In this document: positions 38,044-46,630 of the stretch, piece by piece
Position numbering within the stretch: the stretch's first letter is position 1
Layout: each line of letters begins with the position of its first letter
NCBI RefSeq assembly: GCF_014652275.1
Contig: NZ_BMYM01000002.1
Location: forward strand, 1 to 64,000
DNA: 64,000 bases
DNA from: Parahalioglobus pacificus
GTDB lineage: Bacteria; Pseudomonadota; Gammaproteobacteria; Pseudomonadales; Halieaceae
Direction: 5' to 3'
The notes under the pieces: generated by a model
What the model was told of the DNA's origin: nothing
Seen by the model: only the letters and a program-made list of their open reading frames with translations
Databases searched by the model: none
Position numbers and translations under genes: made by a program

Positions 38044-38063
38044 TTACAAGGTAGCTTAATGGG

Positions 38064-39356
38064 ATGAATGTACTGGTTATTGGCAGCGGCGGGCGCGAGC
38101 ACGCACTGGCATGGAAAGCGGCGCAATCGCCCAGCGTTAATACAGTGTACGTGGCGCCGGGCAATGCCGGCACGGCACTGGAATCAGGCTTGGAAAATGT
38201 CGCGCTGGACGTGATGGACTTCGCCGCCCTGGCGAACTTCGCTGAAAGCAATGATTGCGGCCTGACCATAGTGGGCCCCGAAGCCCCATTGGTGGACGGC
38301 ATTGTAGATTTCTTCGCCGAGAAGAGTCTGCCGTGTTTTGGACCCAGCAAGGGCGCTGCACAGCTAGAAGGCTCCAAAGCCTTCACCAAGGACTTCCTGG
38401 CCCGGCACAATATTCCTACCGCGGCCTACGGCAACTTTACCGAGCTGGAGCCAGCATTGGCGTACTTGCGTGAGCAAGGTGCGCCTATTGTGGTTAAGGC
38501 GGATGGCCTGGCTGCCGGCAAAGGCGTGATCGTCGCGGAGACCCTGGCGCAGGCAGAAGAAGCGGTACGGGACATGCTATCGGGCAACGCGTTTGGCGAT
38601 GCAGGCTGCCGTGTGGTGATCGAGGAATTCCTGGAAGGCGAAGAGGCCAGCTTTATCGTTATCGCAGATGGCAAGAACGTATTGCCGATGGCCACCAGCC
38701 AGGATCACAAGCGCATCGGCGAGGGTGATACCGGCCCCAACACCGGCGGCATGGGCGCGTATTCTCCCGCCCCGGTAGTCGACGCAGCCGTGCACCAGCG
38801 CATTATGGAGCAGGTGATTCTACCCACCGTCGAGGGCATGGCCGCCGAAGGCAATGCCTATACGGGCTTCCTCTACGCGGGATTGATGATTACCCCTGAC
38901 GGGCAGCCAAAAGTTATCGAGTACAACTGTCGCTTTGGTGACCCGGAAACCCAGCCCATCATGATGCGGCTGAACTCCGATCTGGTGTCATTGTGCCAGC
39001 AAGCCCTGTCCGGTGATCTGAACACTGCCGAGGCCAACTGGGATGTGCGTTGTGCCATGGGTGTGGTGCTGGCCGCGGGCGGCTACCCCGGCAGCTACGA
39101 CAAAGGCCTGCCCATCGCTGGACTGGATGAGCCCCAACCAGAGCACATCAAGGTATTTCACGCAGGAACCGCACAGGCTGATGAGGCAATCGTGACCAAC
39201 GGCGGCCGTGTTCTGTGTGTGACAGCGCTGGGTGACAATATCAAAGCTGCGCAAGAAGCATGCTACGCCGCGGCTCAGGACATTACCTGGGACGGCTGTG
39301 TGATGCGCCGCGACATTGGATGGCGGGCCATCGAGCGCTATAGTCAAGACACCTGA
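38064..39356 (+). CDS. purD: Phosphoribosylamine-glycine ligase
   Basis: Second committed step of purine synthesis (GAR synthetase). The 430 residues show MNVLVIGSGGREHALAWKA, the ATP-grasp segment VKADGLAAGKGVIVAETL, and the metal-binding EYNCRFGDPETQ. The gene is intact. Its upstream 63 bp are AT-rich, with palindromes and only a weak Shine-Dalgarno candidate (ATGGG directly before the ATG). The insertion of the recombinase module may therefore have changed how purD is expressed. Confidence 0.98.
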   Translation: MNVLVIGSGGREHALAWKAAQSPSVNTVYVAPGNAGTALESGLENVALDVMDFAALANFAESNDCGLTIVGPEAPLVDGIVDFFAEKSLPCFGPSKGAAQLEGSKAFTKDFLARHNIPTAAYGNFTELEPALAYLREQGAPIVVKADGLAAGKGVIVAETLAQAEEAVRDMLSGNAFGDAGCRVVIEEFLEGEEASFIVIADGKNVLPMATSQDHKRIGEGDTGPNTGGMGAYSPAPVVDAAVHQRIMEQVILPTVEGMAAEGNAYTGFLYAGLMITPDGQPKVIEYNCRFGDPETQPIMMRLNSDLVSLCQQALSGDLNTAEANWDVRCAMGVVLAAGGYPGSYDKGLPIAGLDEPQPEHIKVFHAGTAQADEAIVTNGGRVLCVTALGDNIKAAQEACYAAAQDITWDGCVMRRDIGWRAIERYSQDT

Positions 39357-39371
39357 CAAACGGCAATCACC

Positions 39372-40016
39372 ATGGGCCAGCGGCAACTGACACTTCTGGA
39401 CAAACTGCTCGGCGAAGCGGATACCGTTTTGCGGACACTAGGCGCCCGCGGCAATACCGCGGCACGCCCTTCGCCGGCTGATGGTCACGCAGATACTGAA
39501 CTGCCTGATACCGAGCGCCGACACGTGGCAGGGCTCATGCGGGTTAACCACACGGGGGAGGTTTGTGCACAGGCGCTGTATCAGGGGCAATCACTGACGG
39601 CCCGCCTTCCTGAGGTTCGCGAAGAAATGGAACAGGCCGCCGCTGAAGAGGTAGACCACCTGGTGTGGTGCGAAGAGCGCCTCAAGGAGTTGGGATCAAG
39701 GCCCAGCGCCCTCAACCCCGCTTGGTACGGGCTGTCATTTGCACTGGGCGCTGCTGCGGGCGCCATCAGCGACAAGGTATCACTGGGGTTTGTGGCGGCG
39801 ACGGAAGAGCGCGTCTGCAAGCATCTCAAGGACCACCTTAAGCAGCTGCCAGACGACGACAGGAAGTCACAGCTGATCCTGCAGAAGATGCTGGAGGACG
39901 AACAGCGGCACGGCGAAAACGCACTGGCCGCGGGTGGTAGTGACTTCCCCCGCCCGGTGAAGGACGCCATGTCGTTTGTGTCGCAGGTAATGACCCGCAG
40001 CAGTTACTGGCTGTAG
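39372..40016 (+). CDS. coq7: 2-polyprenyl-3-methyl-6-methoxy-1,4-benzoquinol hydroxylase
   Basis: Di-iron hydroxylase of ubiquinone biosynthesis, acting at the membrane surface. The 214 residues carry the carboxylate/histidine ligands in [28 protein letters not shown] and [11 protein letters not shown]. It follows purD by 15 bp and converges with the OsmC gene (8 bp between stops). In Pseudomonas, speD lies between the OsmC gene and coq7, as I recall; it is absent here. Confidence 0.95.
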   Translation: MGQRQLTLLDKLLGEADTVLRTLGARGNTAARPSPADGHADTELPDTERRHVAGLMRVNHTGEVCAQALYQGQSLTARLPEVREEMEQAAAEEVDHLVWCEERLKELGSRPSALNPAWYGLSFALGAAAGAISDKVSLGFVAATEERVCKHLKDHLKQLPDDDRKSQLILQKMLEDEQRHGENALAAGGSDFPRPVKDAMSFVSQVMTRSSYWL

Positions 40017-40024
40017 CGCAGCAT

Positions 40025-40459
40025 TCAATCCTGGCCCGTATGGGCCTCTGCGATTTCGTAGCTGTGGCTGATTTCAACGCCCGCAGCCCCCAGCATGATG
40101 GAAGCGGAGCAGTACTTTTCAGCCGACAGGCTCACGGCGCGCTTTACTTGTGACTCTTTTAACGCAATGCCGGTCACAACGAAGTGCAGATTGATTCGGG
40201 TAAACACCGCAGGCACCTCATCGGCGCGCTCTGCCTGCAACTCCACCCGGCAATCAGTCACTTGCTGACGAGACTTCTTCAACATGCTCATCACATCGTA
40301 GATTGAGCAGCCACCGGTACCCAACAGCAACATTTCCATGGGCCTGAAACCCATATTCCGTCCACCGAGATCCTCGGGGCCATCCATGACCACGGAGTGG
40401 CCGCTGCCGGACTCGCCAATAAACATGGCATCGTCCATCCACTTGACTGTTGCCTGCAT
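40025..40459 (-). CDS. OsmC-family protein (YhfA-like)
   Basis: Member of the OsmC/Ohr fold, often thiol-dependent peroxide reductases. The 144 residues from the ATG at 40459 (AGGA 7 nt upstream; ATGs at 40480 and 40465 are also in frame) contain cysteines in LLGTGGCSIYDV and EKYCSASIML, matching the two conserved positions. The pattern is closer to the YhfA group than to Ohr. It is adjacent to and divergent from vfr, as in Pseudomonas. Confidence 0.88.
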   Translation of the reverse strand: MQATVKWMDDAMFIGESGSGHSVVMDGPEDLGGRNMGFRPMEMLLLGTGGCSIYDVMSMLKKSRQQVTDCRVELQAERADEVPAVFTRINLHFVVTGIALKESQVKRAVSLSAEKYCSASIMLGAAGVEISHSYEIAEAHTGQD

Positions 40460-40513
40460 GGTCATTCCTGCGAGAGACATTAAGGGCCGGCGAGGTTAGC
40501 ACAGGCCCCGGCG

Positions 40514-40542
40514 TTTTACTCACTCCCGCGCTGGGGTAGAAT
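40514..40542 (+). promoter_or_regulatory. Candidate vfr promoter
   Basis: TTTTAC (40514-40519), a 17-bp spacer and TAGAAT (40537-40542), 32 bp before the vfr ATG. The -10 is good and the -35 is weak. Confidence 0.35.
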
Positions 40543-40574
40543 CGAAACCGCTTGGACAGGATAGAGGCGACAAC

Positions 40575-41231
40575 GTGCTTAAACCACAACTGGTAAACGC
40601 CATACCCAATGTGGACAACTTTTTGCGTCACTGCGAACGCAAGGAGTACCAAGCCAAGAGCGTCATCCTGCGCCAGGGCGAGGCAAGCTCGTCCCTCTAC
40701 CTCATGCTCGACGGCTCCGTTTCAGTCATGATTGAAGACGAGCAAGACAAGAAAGGCCACATGATGGTAGTTAGCTACCTCAACACTGGGGATTTCTTTG
40801 GCGAGATGGGCTTGTTCCCTGATCTCGAAGAAGAGGACAACCCCCGAAGCGCTATTATTCAGGCCAAGACAGCCTGCGAAGTCGCCGAGATTTCCTACGA
40901 GAAGTTTCATGAGATCAAGGACCAGTTCCCGGACATCCTGTTTGCGATCGCGCGGCAGATGGGCAATCGCCTGCGAGCAACCACGCGGAAATTGAAGAAC
41001 CTGGCCTTTGTAGACGTGTCAGGCCGCATCGCCCAGACCCTACTGGATCTGTGCAAAGAGCCGGATGCCATGACACACCCGGATGGCATGCAAATCAAGA
41101 TCACTCGCCAGGAACTGGGCAAGATCGTGGGATGCTCTCGCGAGATGGCAGGTCGAGTTCTGAAAACCCTCGAGCAGGATGGGCTGGTATCGGTCTCCGG
41201 AAAAACAATGGTGGTTTTCGGGACTCGTTAG
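40575..41231 (+). CDS. vfr: cAMP-receptor protein Vfr/CRP
   Basis: Global transcription factor of the CRP family. The 218 residues have a cAMP-binding beta-roll ([10 protein letters not shown], with the Arg-Ser of the phosphate-binding cassette in NPRSAI and the paired Thr in RLRATTRKL). A dimerisation helix and a C-terminal helix-turn-helix follow ([21 protein letters not shown]), with the recognition-helix Arg-Glu...Arg pattern of CRP. The acidic insertion PDLEEEDN near the cassette is longer than in E. coli CRP. It converges with trpC, as in Pseudomonas. Confidence 0.93.
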   Translation: MLKPQLVNAIPNVDNFLRHCERKEYQAKSVILRQGEASSSLYLMLDGSVSVMIEDEQDKKGHMMVVSYLNTGDFFGEMGLFPDLEEEDNPRSAIIQAKTACEVAEISYEKFHEIKDQFPDILFAIARQMGNRLRATTRKLKNLAFVDVSGRIAQTLLDLCKEPDAMTHPDGMQIKITRQELGKIVGCSREMAGRVLKTLEQDGLVSVSGKTMVVFGTR

Positions 41232-41250
41232 TGTCCCGCGTTACACTTAC

Positions 41251-42054
41251 TTAGGCGGCGAAGAACAGCTCCTGCAACCTATCGCCGGGTTCCTCGGCCC
41301 GCATAAAGGCCTCCCCCACCAAAAACGCATTAACATCGTGCTCTCGCATGGCAGCGACGTCACCGGCTGTGTGAATTCCGCTCTCGGTAATCACAATACG
41401 ATCTTCGGGCATGTGGGGAAGCAGTGAGAACGTGGTGTCCAACGACGTATCGAAACTGTGCAGATCCCGGTTATTGATACCCACCAGTGGCGTGTCCAGT
41501 TCCAGCGCACGATCCAGCTCTGCGCGGTCGTGGACTTCAACCAGCACATCCAGGGCGCACTCCGCGGCGGCGGCCGCCAGCTCCACCATCTGCGATTGCT
41601 CCAGGGCCGCAACGATGAGCAGAATCGCATCGGCACCTATCGCTCGCGCCTCAATTACCTGGTAAGGGTCGACGGTAAAATCCTTGCGCAAGACAGGTAA
41701 AACGCAGGCGGCCCTAGCCTGCTGCAAGTAGGTATCGCCGCCCTGGAAGAAATCGACGTCCGTCAGGACTGACAGGCAACTGGCACCGCCGCGCTCGTAG
41801 CTGGCCGCTATTTCGGCGGGCACAAACTGCTCACGAATCACGCCTTTGCTGGGCGACGCCTTTTTCACCTCGGCAATAACCGCCGAACGACCCGCGTTCA
41901 CCGACGCCTTCAAGGCCGCGGCGAAGCCACGGACAGGCGTTTGTGAGGCAATCGCCGCCTCAAGTTCACTCAGAGGCGTCTGCGCAAGACGATCAGCGAC
42001 TTCCTCGTACTTGCGGTCAATAATTTTGCGCAGAATGGTCGGCGGATTAGCCAT
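41251..42054 (-). CDS. trpC: Indole-3-glycerol-phosphate synthase
   Basis: Ring-closure step of tryptophan synthesis. The 267-residue TIM barrel carries [12 protein letters not shown] (catalytic Lys and phosphate loop), [13 protein letters not shown] and [11 protein letters not shown]. It follows trpD with no intervening nucleotide, in the operon trpG-trpD-trpC. Confidence 0.97.
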   Translation of the reverse strand: MANPPTILRKIIDRKYEEVADRLAQTPLSELEAAIASQTPVRGFAAALKASVNAGRSAVIAEVKKASPSKGVIREQFVPAEIAASYERGGASCLSVLTDVDFFQGGDTYLQQARAACVLPVLRKDFTVDPYQVIEARAIGADAILLIVAALEQSQMVELAAAAAECALDVLVEVHDRAELDRALELDTPLVGINNRDLHSFDTSLDTTFSLLPHMPEDRIVITESGIHTAGDVAAMREHDVNAFLVGEAFMRAEEPGDRLQELFFAA

Positions 42055-43095
42055 TCAGGAAAGTCCCCGCATCATTTGCGTGAAATCCACGAAGGCTTTC
42101 AGCTTTTCAGCGGCCTGGCCTGATGCCATCAGGTCTTCAGCCATATCCACGCCATCGGCGAGCGTGGCCGCGATACCGCTGACATAAATAGTGGCGCCAG
42201 CGTTTATTGCGATCAACGCAGCAGCGCGCTTTGAAACATCATCGTCTTTGCCCTTCAGCGCATCTCGGATGAGGCTGGCCGAAGCCTGGGCGCTGTCCAC
42301 ACCCAATCCCTCAAGGCTAAGCTGGGCAATGCCAACGTCCGCAGGCGCGATGCGATAATTGGTAATGCAGCCATCTCTTAGCTCACTGACCTGAGTAGAT
42401 GCTGCAATAGATATCTCGTCCAGGCCGTCATCAGAATGGACCACCATGGCGTGCTCACTGCCCAGCGCCTGCAGAGCATGCGCCATGGGCTCGCACAGCT
42501 CCGGAGAGTAAACCCCCAGTACCTGACGCTTAACCCCGGCAGGGTTGGTGAGGGGCCCGAGTACATTGAAGAGTGTGCGCAAGCCCAACTCTCGCCGCGG
42601 ACCAACCGCATAGCGCATGGCGCTGTGATGGGTAGGGGCGAACATAAAGCCCATGCCCACTTCATTGATGGCGCGTTCGACCTGATCAGGCGCTAAATCC
42701 AACGGTACACCCAGAGCCTCAAGCACGTCAGAGCTGCCGCTGGTGCTGGAGACTGAGCGATTGCCGTGCTTGGCCACGCGGGCCCCGGCCGCCGCTACAA
42801 CGAAGGTCGCAGCGGTAGAAACATTAAACAGGTTTGCGCCGTCGCCGCCGGTACCCACAAGATCAACCAGATTGTCCTGCGGCACGGAAACCGGCGTGGC
42901 CAGCTCACGCATCACCCCGGCTGCGCCGGCAATTTCATCGATTGTCTCACCCTTGATACGCAGTGCCACCAGGAGTCCGCCAATCTGCGCGTCAGTCGCA
43001 TCACCGGACATTACCTGATGCATCACGGCTGCCATCTGCTCCCTTGAGAGTGACTCGCCTTCGACGACCTGCGCCAATGCTTGCTGAATATCCAC
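42055..43095 (-). CDS. trpD: Anthranilate phosphoribosyltransferase
   Basis: Transfers phosphoribose to anthranilate. The 346 residues show the PRPP-binding GTGGDGANLFNVST and KHGNRSVSSTSGSSDVLEALG motifs typical of TrpD. It lies 18 bp downstream of trpG and abuts trpC. It is a stand-alone enzyme, not a TrpGD fusion. Confidence 0.97.
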   Translation of the reverse strand: MDIQQALAQVVEGESLSREQMAAVMHQVMSGDATDAQIGGLLVALRIKGETIDEIAGAAGVMRELATPVSVPQDNLVDLVGTGGDGANLFNVSTAATFVVAAAGARVAKHGNRSVSSTSGSSDVLEALGVPLDLAPDQVERAINEVGMGFMFAPTHHSAMRYAVGPRRELGLRTLFNVLGPLTNPAGVKRQVLGVYSPELCEPMAHALQALGSEHAMVVHSDDGLDEISIAASTQVSELRDGCITNYRIAPADVGIAQLSLEGLGVDSAQASASLIRDALKGKDDDVSKRAAALIAINAGATIYVSGIAATLADGVDMAEDLMASGQAAEKLKAFVDFTQMMRGLS

Positions 43096-43113
43096 GGTAA
43101 AACTCCTCAGTAC

Positions 43114-43692
43114 TTACTGCTCAAGAAAATTTCGAAGCAAATCGTGTCCATGTGCGGTCAATATGGATTCAGGGTGAAATTGAACACCCTCAATGGGCAG
43201 GGTCTTGTGCCTGAGCCCCATGATTTCGTCGATCTCGCCATCTGCCGCTTCTGTCCAGGCTGTGATTTCAAGACAGTCAGGCAACGATGCCTTTTCTACG
43301 ACCAAACTGTGATAACGGGTTGCTTCAAACGGCTGGCTCAGCCCCGCAAAAACGCCCTCACCACAATGATGTATGGGTGAGGTCTTGCCGTGCATCACCT
43401 GCCGGGCGCGGACCACTTCACCCCCGAAGACCTGGCCAATACTCTGATGCCCCAGGCAGATACCCAACAGGGGTAATTTGCCTGCGTAGGCTTCGATAAC
43501 AGCCATGGAAATGCCAGCCTCATTAGGCGTGCAGGGGCCGGGCGATACAACGATCTTCTCAGGCGCCAGTGCGGCGATGTCCGCAACACTGATTTCGTCA
43601 TTGCGCACCACCTTCACATCGGCACCCAACTCCCCGAGGTACTGCACCACGTTGTAGGTAAAAGAGTCGTAGTTGTCGATCATTAACAGCAT
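43114..43692 (-). CDS. trpG: Anthranilate synthase glutamine amidotransferase component
   Basis: Supplies ammonia to TrpE. The 192-residue class I amidotransferase has its nucleophile Cys in [12 protein letters not shown] and the catalytic His-Glu in [27 protein letters not shown] is the typical start. It heads trpG-trpD-trpC. The partner trpE lies 1.2 kb upstream, separated by an opposite-strand acyltransferase gene, so trpG needs its own promoter. Confidence 0.97.
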   Translation of the reverse strand: MLLMIDNYDSFTYNVVQYLGELGADVKVVRNDEISVADIAALAPEKIVVSPGPCTPNEAGISMAVIEAYAGKLPLLGICLGHQSIGQVFGGEVVRARQVMHGKTSPIHHCGEGVFAGLSQPFEATRYHSLVVEKASLPDCLEITAWTEAADGEIDEIMGLRHKTLPIEGVQFHPESILTAHGHDLLRNFLEQ

Positions 43693-43725
43693 GTTATTGT
43701 GGCATCCCTGAGGTCAGGCGCGGGC

Positions 43726-43758
43726 AGGGATTGTACCGCGATTGCCGCATGAATCCCT
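43726..43758. promoter_or_regulatory. Inverted repeat at the likely trpG promoter
   Basis: A perfect 7-bp inverted repeat AGGGATT (43726-43732) and AATCCCT (43752-43758) flanks and overlaps TACAAT, a possible trpG -10 on the minus strand (43730-43735). It could be an operator, or the site could serve the divergent acyltransferase. No -35 is clear. Confidence 0.3.
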
Positions 43759-43797
43759 CCCTAGAACGTTAAAAGACAAGGACACGGCAGTACGCTC

Positions 43798-44904
43798 ATG
43801 CCCACTACACCGCAGGCCCAGGGCCGCGCGCTCATAGATTTCGACGGCAACCGAGAAAACAATTTCACCGTTCTTCGAATGACACTGGCTTGGCTGGTGC
43901 TTTACGGCCACAGCTTTCCTATTGTGCGTGCGCCCGGAGTACGAGATCCGCTGAACCAGATTTTCCAGGGCTCTATATGGATTGGCGAACTGGCGGTTAA
44001 TGGCTTTTTTGCGATCAGCGGCTTCCTGGTTGCGGCCAGCCTGATACGCAGAGGCGTGGTGGACTACACGATTTCCCGCGTGCTCCGGATTTTTCCAGCG
44101 CTGATTCTGTGCGTACTGGCCATGGTTTATGTACTGGGGCCCCTGATGACAAGCCTGGACCTCGGCACTTACCTGCAACATCCGCGCACGCTGAGCTACC
44201 TGTACAATGCCGCGGCCTTTTTCCAGATGCAGTTCGACCTGCCTGGCGTTTTCAAGGAACTGCCGATGTCCGGCGTCAATGGCTCGCTCTGGAGCCTCAC
44301 CGCTGAGGTGCGCTGTTACCTGTTGCTGGCAGCGGCGGGGCTGCTCCATCTGGTGCACTACCGGGGGCTGGCCAACCTGCTGCTGGTTGCCGCGATTGTT
44401 TTGGGCTTCTACCATTACAGCGACCTGCCCCTGCTGGGATTCAATGCACGCTTTGGACGGCCCGCATTGTTCTTTGCCGTGGGCGTTCTGTTCTATCTGA
44501 ATCGCGACAAGATCATTCTCGACGGCAGGCTGGCGCTGGCCGCTGCATTCGCAACCTTCTATAGCTTTGGCACGCCCTGGTCCCAGTACGTATTCCCCGC
44601 GGCATTCACTTACCTGTTGTTTTACCTGGCATACCGCACGCCGCACATGGACCTCGACAGCCGGTTGGGGGATTTGTCCTACGGAATTTATATCTACGCC
44701 TGGCCGGTGCAACAGCTGGTGAGGATGTATTTGCCGCACGAGGGTCCCTACATGAACACCCTGGTGTCCACACCGATCGTGTTCGCCCTGGCATGGCTGT
44801 CCTGGCACTGGGTGGAAAAACCCGTGCTTGCGCGCAAGCAAGATGTCATGGCGACTGTTCACAGACTTAAGACGCGAATGCTTCCGGGAAGCAACCAACA
44901 ATAG
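43798..44904 (+). CDS. Membrane acyltransferase (acyltransferase 3 family)
   Basis: Multi-pass protein that transfers acetyl or other acyl groups to surface glycans. The 368 residues have about ten hydrophobic helices. The family's R-X10-H motif is exact: Arg in TVLRMT and His in LYGHSFPI. SLTAEVRCYLLL is also family-typical. It lies on the plus strand between trpG and trpE, both on the minus strand; its stop is 1 bp before the trpE stop. Its acceptor is unknown; O-antigen or exopolysaccharide is the usual target. Confidence 0.88.
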   Translation: MPTTPQAQGRALIDFDGNRENNFTVLRMTLAWLVLYGHSFPIVRAPGVRDPLNQIFQGSIWIGELAVNGFFAISGFLVAASLIRRGVVDYTISRVLRIFPALILCVLAMVYVLGPLMTSLDLGTYLQHPRTLSYLYNAAAFFQMQFDLPGVFKELPMSGVNGSLWSLTAEVRCYLLLAAAGLLHLVHYRGLANLLLVAAIVLGFYHYSDLPLLGFNARFGRPALFFAVGVLFYLNRDKIILDGRLALAAAFATFYSFGTPWSQYVFPAAFTYLLFYLAYRTPHMDLDSRLGDLSYGIYIYAWPVQQLVRMYLPHEGPYMNTLVSTPIVFALAWLSWHWVEKPVLARKQDVMATVHRLKTRMLPGSNQQ

Positions 44905-44905
44905 G

Positions 44906-46384
44906 CTAAGACTCTGTAACCATGGCGGCGGCGCGAAACATAGCCCGCGCCTTGTTCTTGGTCTCTTTCCACTCCAGTTTCGGTACAGAGTCGGCCACTA
45001 CACCACCCCCCGCCTGAACATGGAGCTGGCCGTCCTTGATGACGGCCGTTCGGATGGCGATCGCCGTGTCCATGTCACCCGCCCAGGAGATATAGCCAAC
45101 GGCACCCCCGTAGACGCCACGCTTCACCGGCTCTAACTCGTCGATGATCTCCATCGCACGAATTTTGGGGGCTCCACTCAGCGTTCCCGCGGGCAGCGTC
45201 GCTCGCAGCACGTCAATCGCAGACTTGCCCGGCTTCAGTTGCCCCGTCACATTGGAAACGATGTGCATCACATGCGAATACCGCTCGACCACCATTTTGT
45301 CAGTGAGCTCAACCGAACCGGTATTGGCAATCCGGCCAACATCATTTCGGCCCAGATCGATCAACATCAGATGCTCTGCGATCTCTTTAGGATCAGCCAA
45401 CAATTCAGCTTCCAAGGCATCATCTTCGTCAGGCGTGTGCCCTCTTCGGCGAGTGCCCGCAATCGGGCGCACAGTCACCTCACCCTTTTCCAGTCTGGCG
45501 AGAATTTCGGGCGAAGAGCCCACGATGTGAAAATCCTCCAGATCCAGAAAGTACATGTAGGGCGACGGGTTCAGGTTTCGCAGGGCCCGGTACAAATTGA
45601 GTGGCGCGGCAGTGAATGGCACTGACATGCGCTGGGAGGGCACAACTTGCATCACATCACCGGCAAGTACGTACTCCTTCACAGTGTTTACCGCGTCTTC
45701 GTACACGGGCTGGGTGAAATGCGAAACGGCCTGCTCTTCCAGATGAGTGCTGTCTGCGCCCGTCAGTGAAACCGCAGGCAAGGGCTCCATAGGCTGCGGC
45801 AGCCGCGCTGCCAGCGATGCCAACCTCGCCTCACCGGTTGCCAGCGCTTCAGGCTGACTGGGATCTACGTTGACCACCAGGCGGATCGTCCCTGCAAGGT
45901 TATCGAACACCAGCACTTCGTCAGCCAGCATCAACAGAATGTCCGGCGTACCCAATTCATCCCTGGGGACACTGTCCGCAAGCCGTGGTTCCACATAGCG
46001 CACGGTGTCGTAGGCAAAGTAACCCACCAGTCCGCCGTGGAACACGGGCAGATCGTCGACTTCGGCTGCACGGTACCGTGCTTGATAGTTCTCTACATAC
46101 GCGAGTGGGTCAGGGACCTCTTCCTGCTGCACACAGTTGCCATCAACGTAATGCTCAACGCGATTGCCGAAGACTTTCAGGATGCGGCGGCAGGGCAACC
46201 CGATAATGGAGTATCGCCCCCACTTCTCTCCCCCCTGCACTGACTCAAACAAGAACGAGTACGGCCCCTCGGCCAGTTTGCGGTAAGCACTGATCGGTGT
46301 CTCAAGATCGGCGAGCACTTCCGTGCTGACCGGAATACGGTTAAAGCCCTGCGCTGCCAGGGCGGCGAATGACTCGGCTGTCAT
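44906..46384 (-). CDS. trpE: Anthranilate synthase component I
   Basis: Makes anthranilate from chorismate with TrpG. The 492 residues from the ATG at 46384 (GAGGA upstream) show LES-type feedback-site residues ([16 protein letters not shown]), PSQRMSVPF and [20 protein letters not shown] (in parts). The chorismate-binding core includes [22 protein letters not shown] and [18 protein letters not shown]. Its 5' region holds a Trp-rich leader ORF and a candidate attenuator, so expression probably responds to charged tRNA-Trp. Confidence 0.97.
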   Translation of the reverse strand: MTAESFAALAAQGFNRIPVSTEVLADLETPISAYRKLAEGPYSFLFESVQGGEKWGRYSIIGLPCRRILKVFGNRVEHYVDGNCVQQEEVPDPLAYVENYQARYRAAEVDDLPVFHGGLVGYFAYDTVRYVEPRLADSVPRDELGTPDILLMLADEVLVFDNLAGTIRLVVNVDPSQPEALATGEARLASLAARLPQPMEPLPAVSLTGADSTHLEEQAVSHFTQPVYEDAVNTVKEYVLAGDVMQVVPSQRMSVPFTAAPLNLYRALRNLNPSPYMYFLDLEDFHIVGSSPEILARLEKGEVTVRPIAGTRRRGHTPDEDDALEAELLADPKEIAEHLMLIDLGRNDVGRIANTGSVELTDKMVVERYSHVMHIVSNVTGQLKPGKSAIDVLRATLPAGTLSGAPKIRAMEIIDELEPVKRGVYGGAVGYISWAGDMDTAIAIRTAVIKDGQLHVQAGGGVVADSVPKLEWKETKNKARAMFRAAAMVTES

Positions 46385-46409
46385 GGGGAATCCTCGGGAA
46401 ACTGTGCGC

Positions 46410-46456
46410 AAAAAATGGACGTGACTATGGCTTAGCTACCATCGCCAACAAGTCAC
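46410..46456 (-). terminator. Candidate trp attenuator hairpin
   Basis: On the minus strand, GTGACT (46451-46456) pairs with AGTCAC (46421-46426), and inside them TGGC pairs with GCCA. The run TTTTTT follows at 46410-46415. The 5' arm lies within the Trp-codon end of the leader ORF, so a ribosome stalled at those codons would block the hairpin. An upstream stem GCATCG/CGATGC (46462-46482) competes with a pairing to CGATG at 46440-46444. The T-run begins about 5 nt after the stem, weaker than a textbook terminator. Confidence 0.5.
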
Positions 46457-46504
46457 CTCTCGCATCGACCAGTTTTCGATGCCTGTGCACAGGGCTGTGA
46501 TCAC
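46436..46504 (-). CDS. trpL: trp leader peptide
   Basis: Short ORF of 22 codons starting GTG at 46504 with Shine-Dalgarno GGGAG (46511-46515) six nt upstream. It encodes a peptide with Trp at positions 12, 20 and 22 and ends Thr-Cys-Trp-Arg-Trp-stop. Three Trp in 22 codons, two of them just before the stop, is the hallmark of a transcription-attenuation leader. An in-frame ATG at 46465 would give the last nine codons only but has no Shine-Dalgarno. It lies between a promoter (46531-46558) and trpE. Confidence 0.75.
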   Translation of the reverse strand: MITALCTGIENWSMREVTCWRW

Positions 46505-46507
46505 AGC
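46483..46507. promoter_or_regulatory. Two adjacent palindromes in the trpE leader
   Basis: CTGTGCACAG (46483-46492) and GCTGTGATCACAGC (46494-46507) are both perfect palindromes sharing CTGTG/CACAG. They overlap the start of the leader ORF. They may be operator sites, or the second may fold as an RNA hairpin over the GTG start. The TGTGA-TCACA spacing is wrong for CRP/Vfr. Confidence 0.4.
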
Positions 46508-46530
46508 ACTCTCCCGTTTGTGGAGTCTGC

Positions 46531-46558
46531 ATGATAACCCCAAGGCTGGTTATGGCAA
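46531..46558 (-). promoter_or_regulatory. Candidate trpL-trpE promoter
   Basis: On the minus strand there is a -35 TTGCCA (46553-46558), a 16-bp spacer and TATCAT (46531-46536). It is about 27 bp before the leader-peptide GTG and 147 bp before the trpE ATG, leaving room for a leader RNA. Confidence 0.5.
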
Positions 46559-46630
46559 GCCCGAGCCAAGTGAGCTTGTCATTGCGTAAGCCGCTCATTG
46601 CACCTGACTGGCCAATGGCTGGCTGATACG

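Noticed and set aside
32917-38063. Prophage or integrative conjugative element
   Set aside because: No structural, replication, lysis, relaxase or secretion genes, no tRNA target, and only four recombination genes.
43714-44901. 395-codon minus-strand frame opposite the acyltransferase gene
   Set aside because: Glutamine/histidine-rich, low-complexity translation typical of an antisense shadow; the plus-strand frame has the exact R-X10-H motif and membrane helices.
46494-46507. CRP/Vfr binding site at TGTGATCACA upstream of trpE
   Set aside because: CRP-type sites need six nt between TGTGA and TCACA; here there are none.
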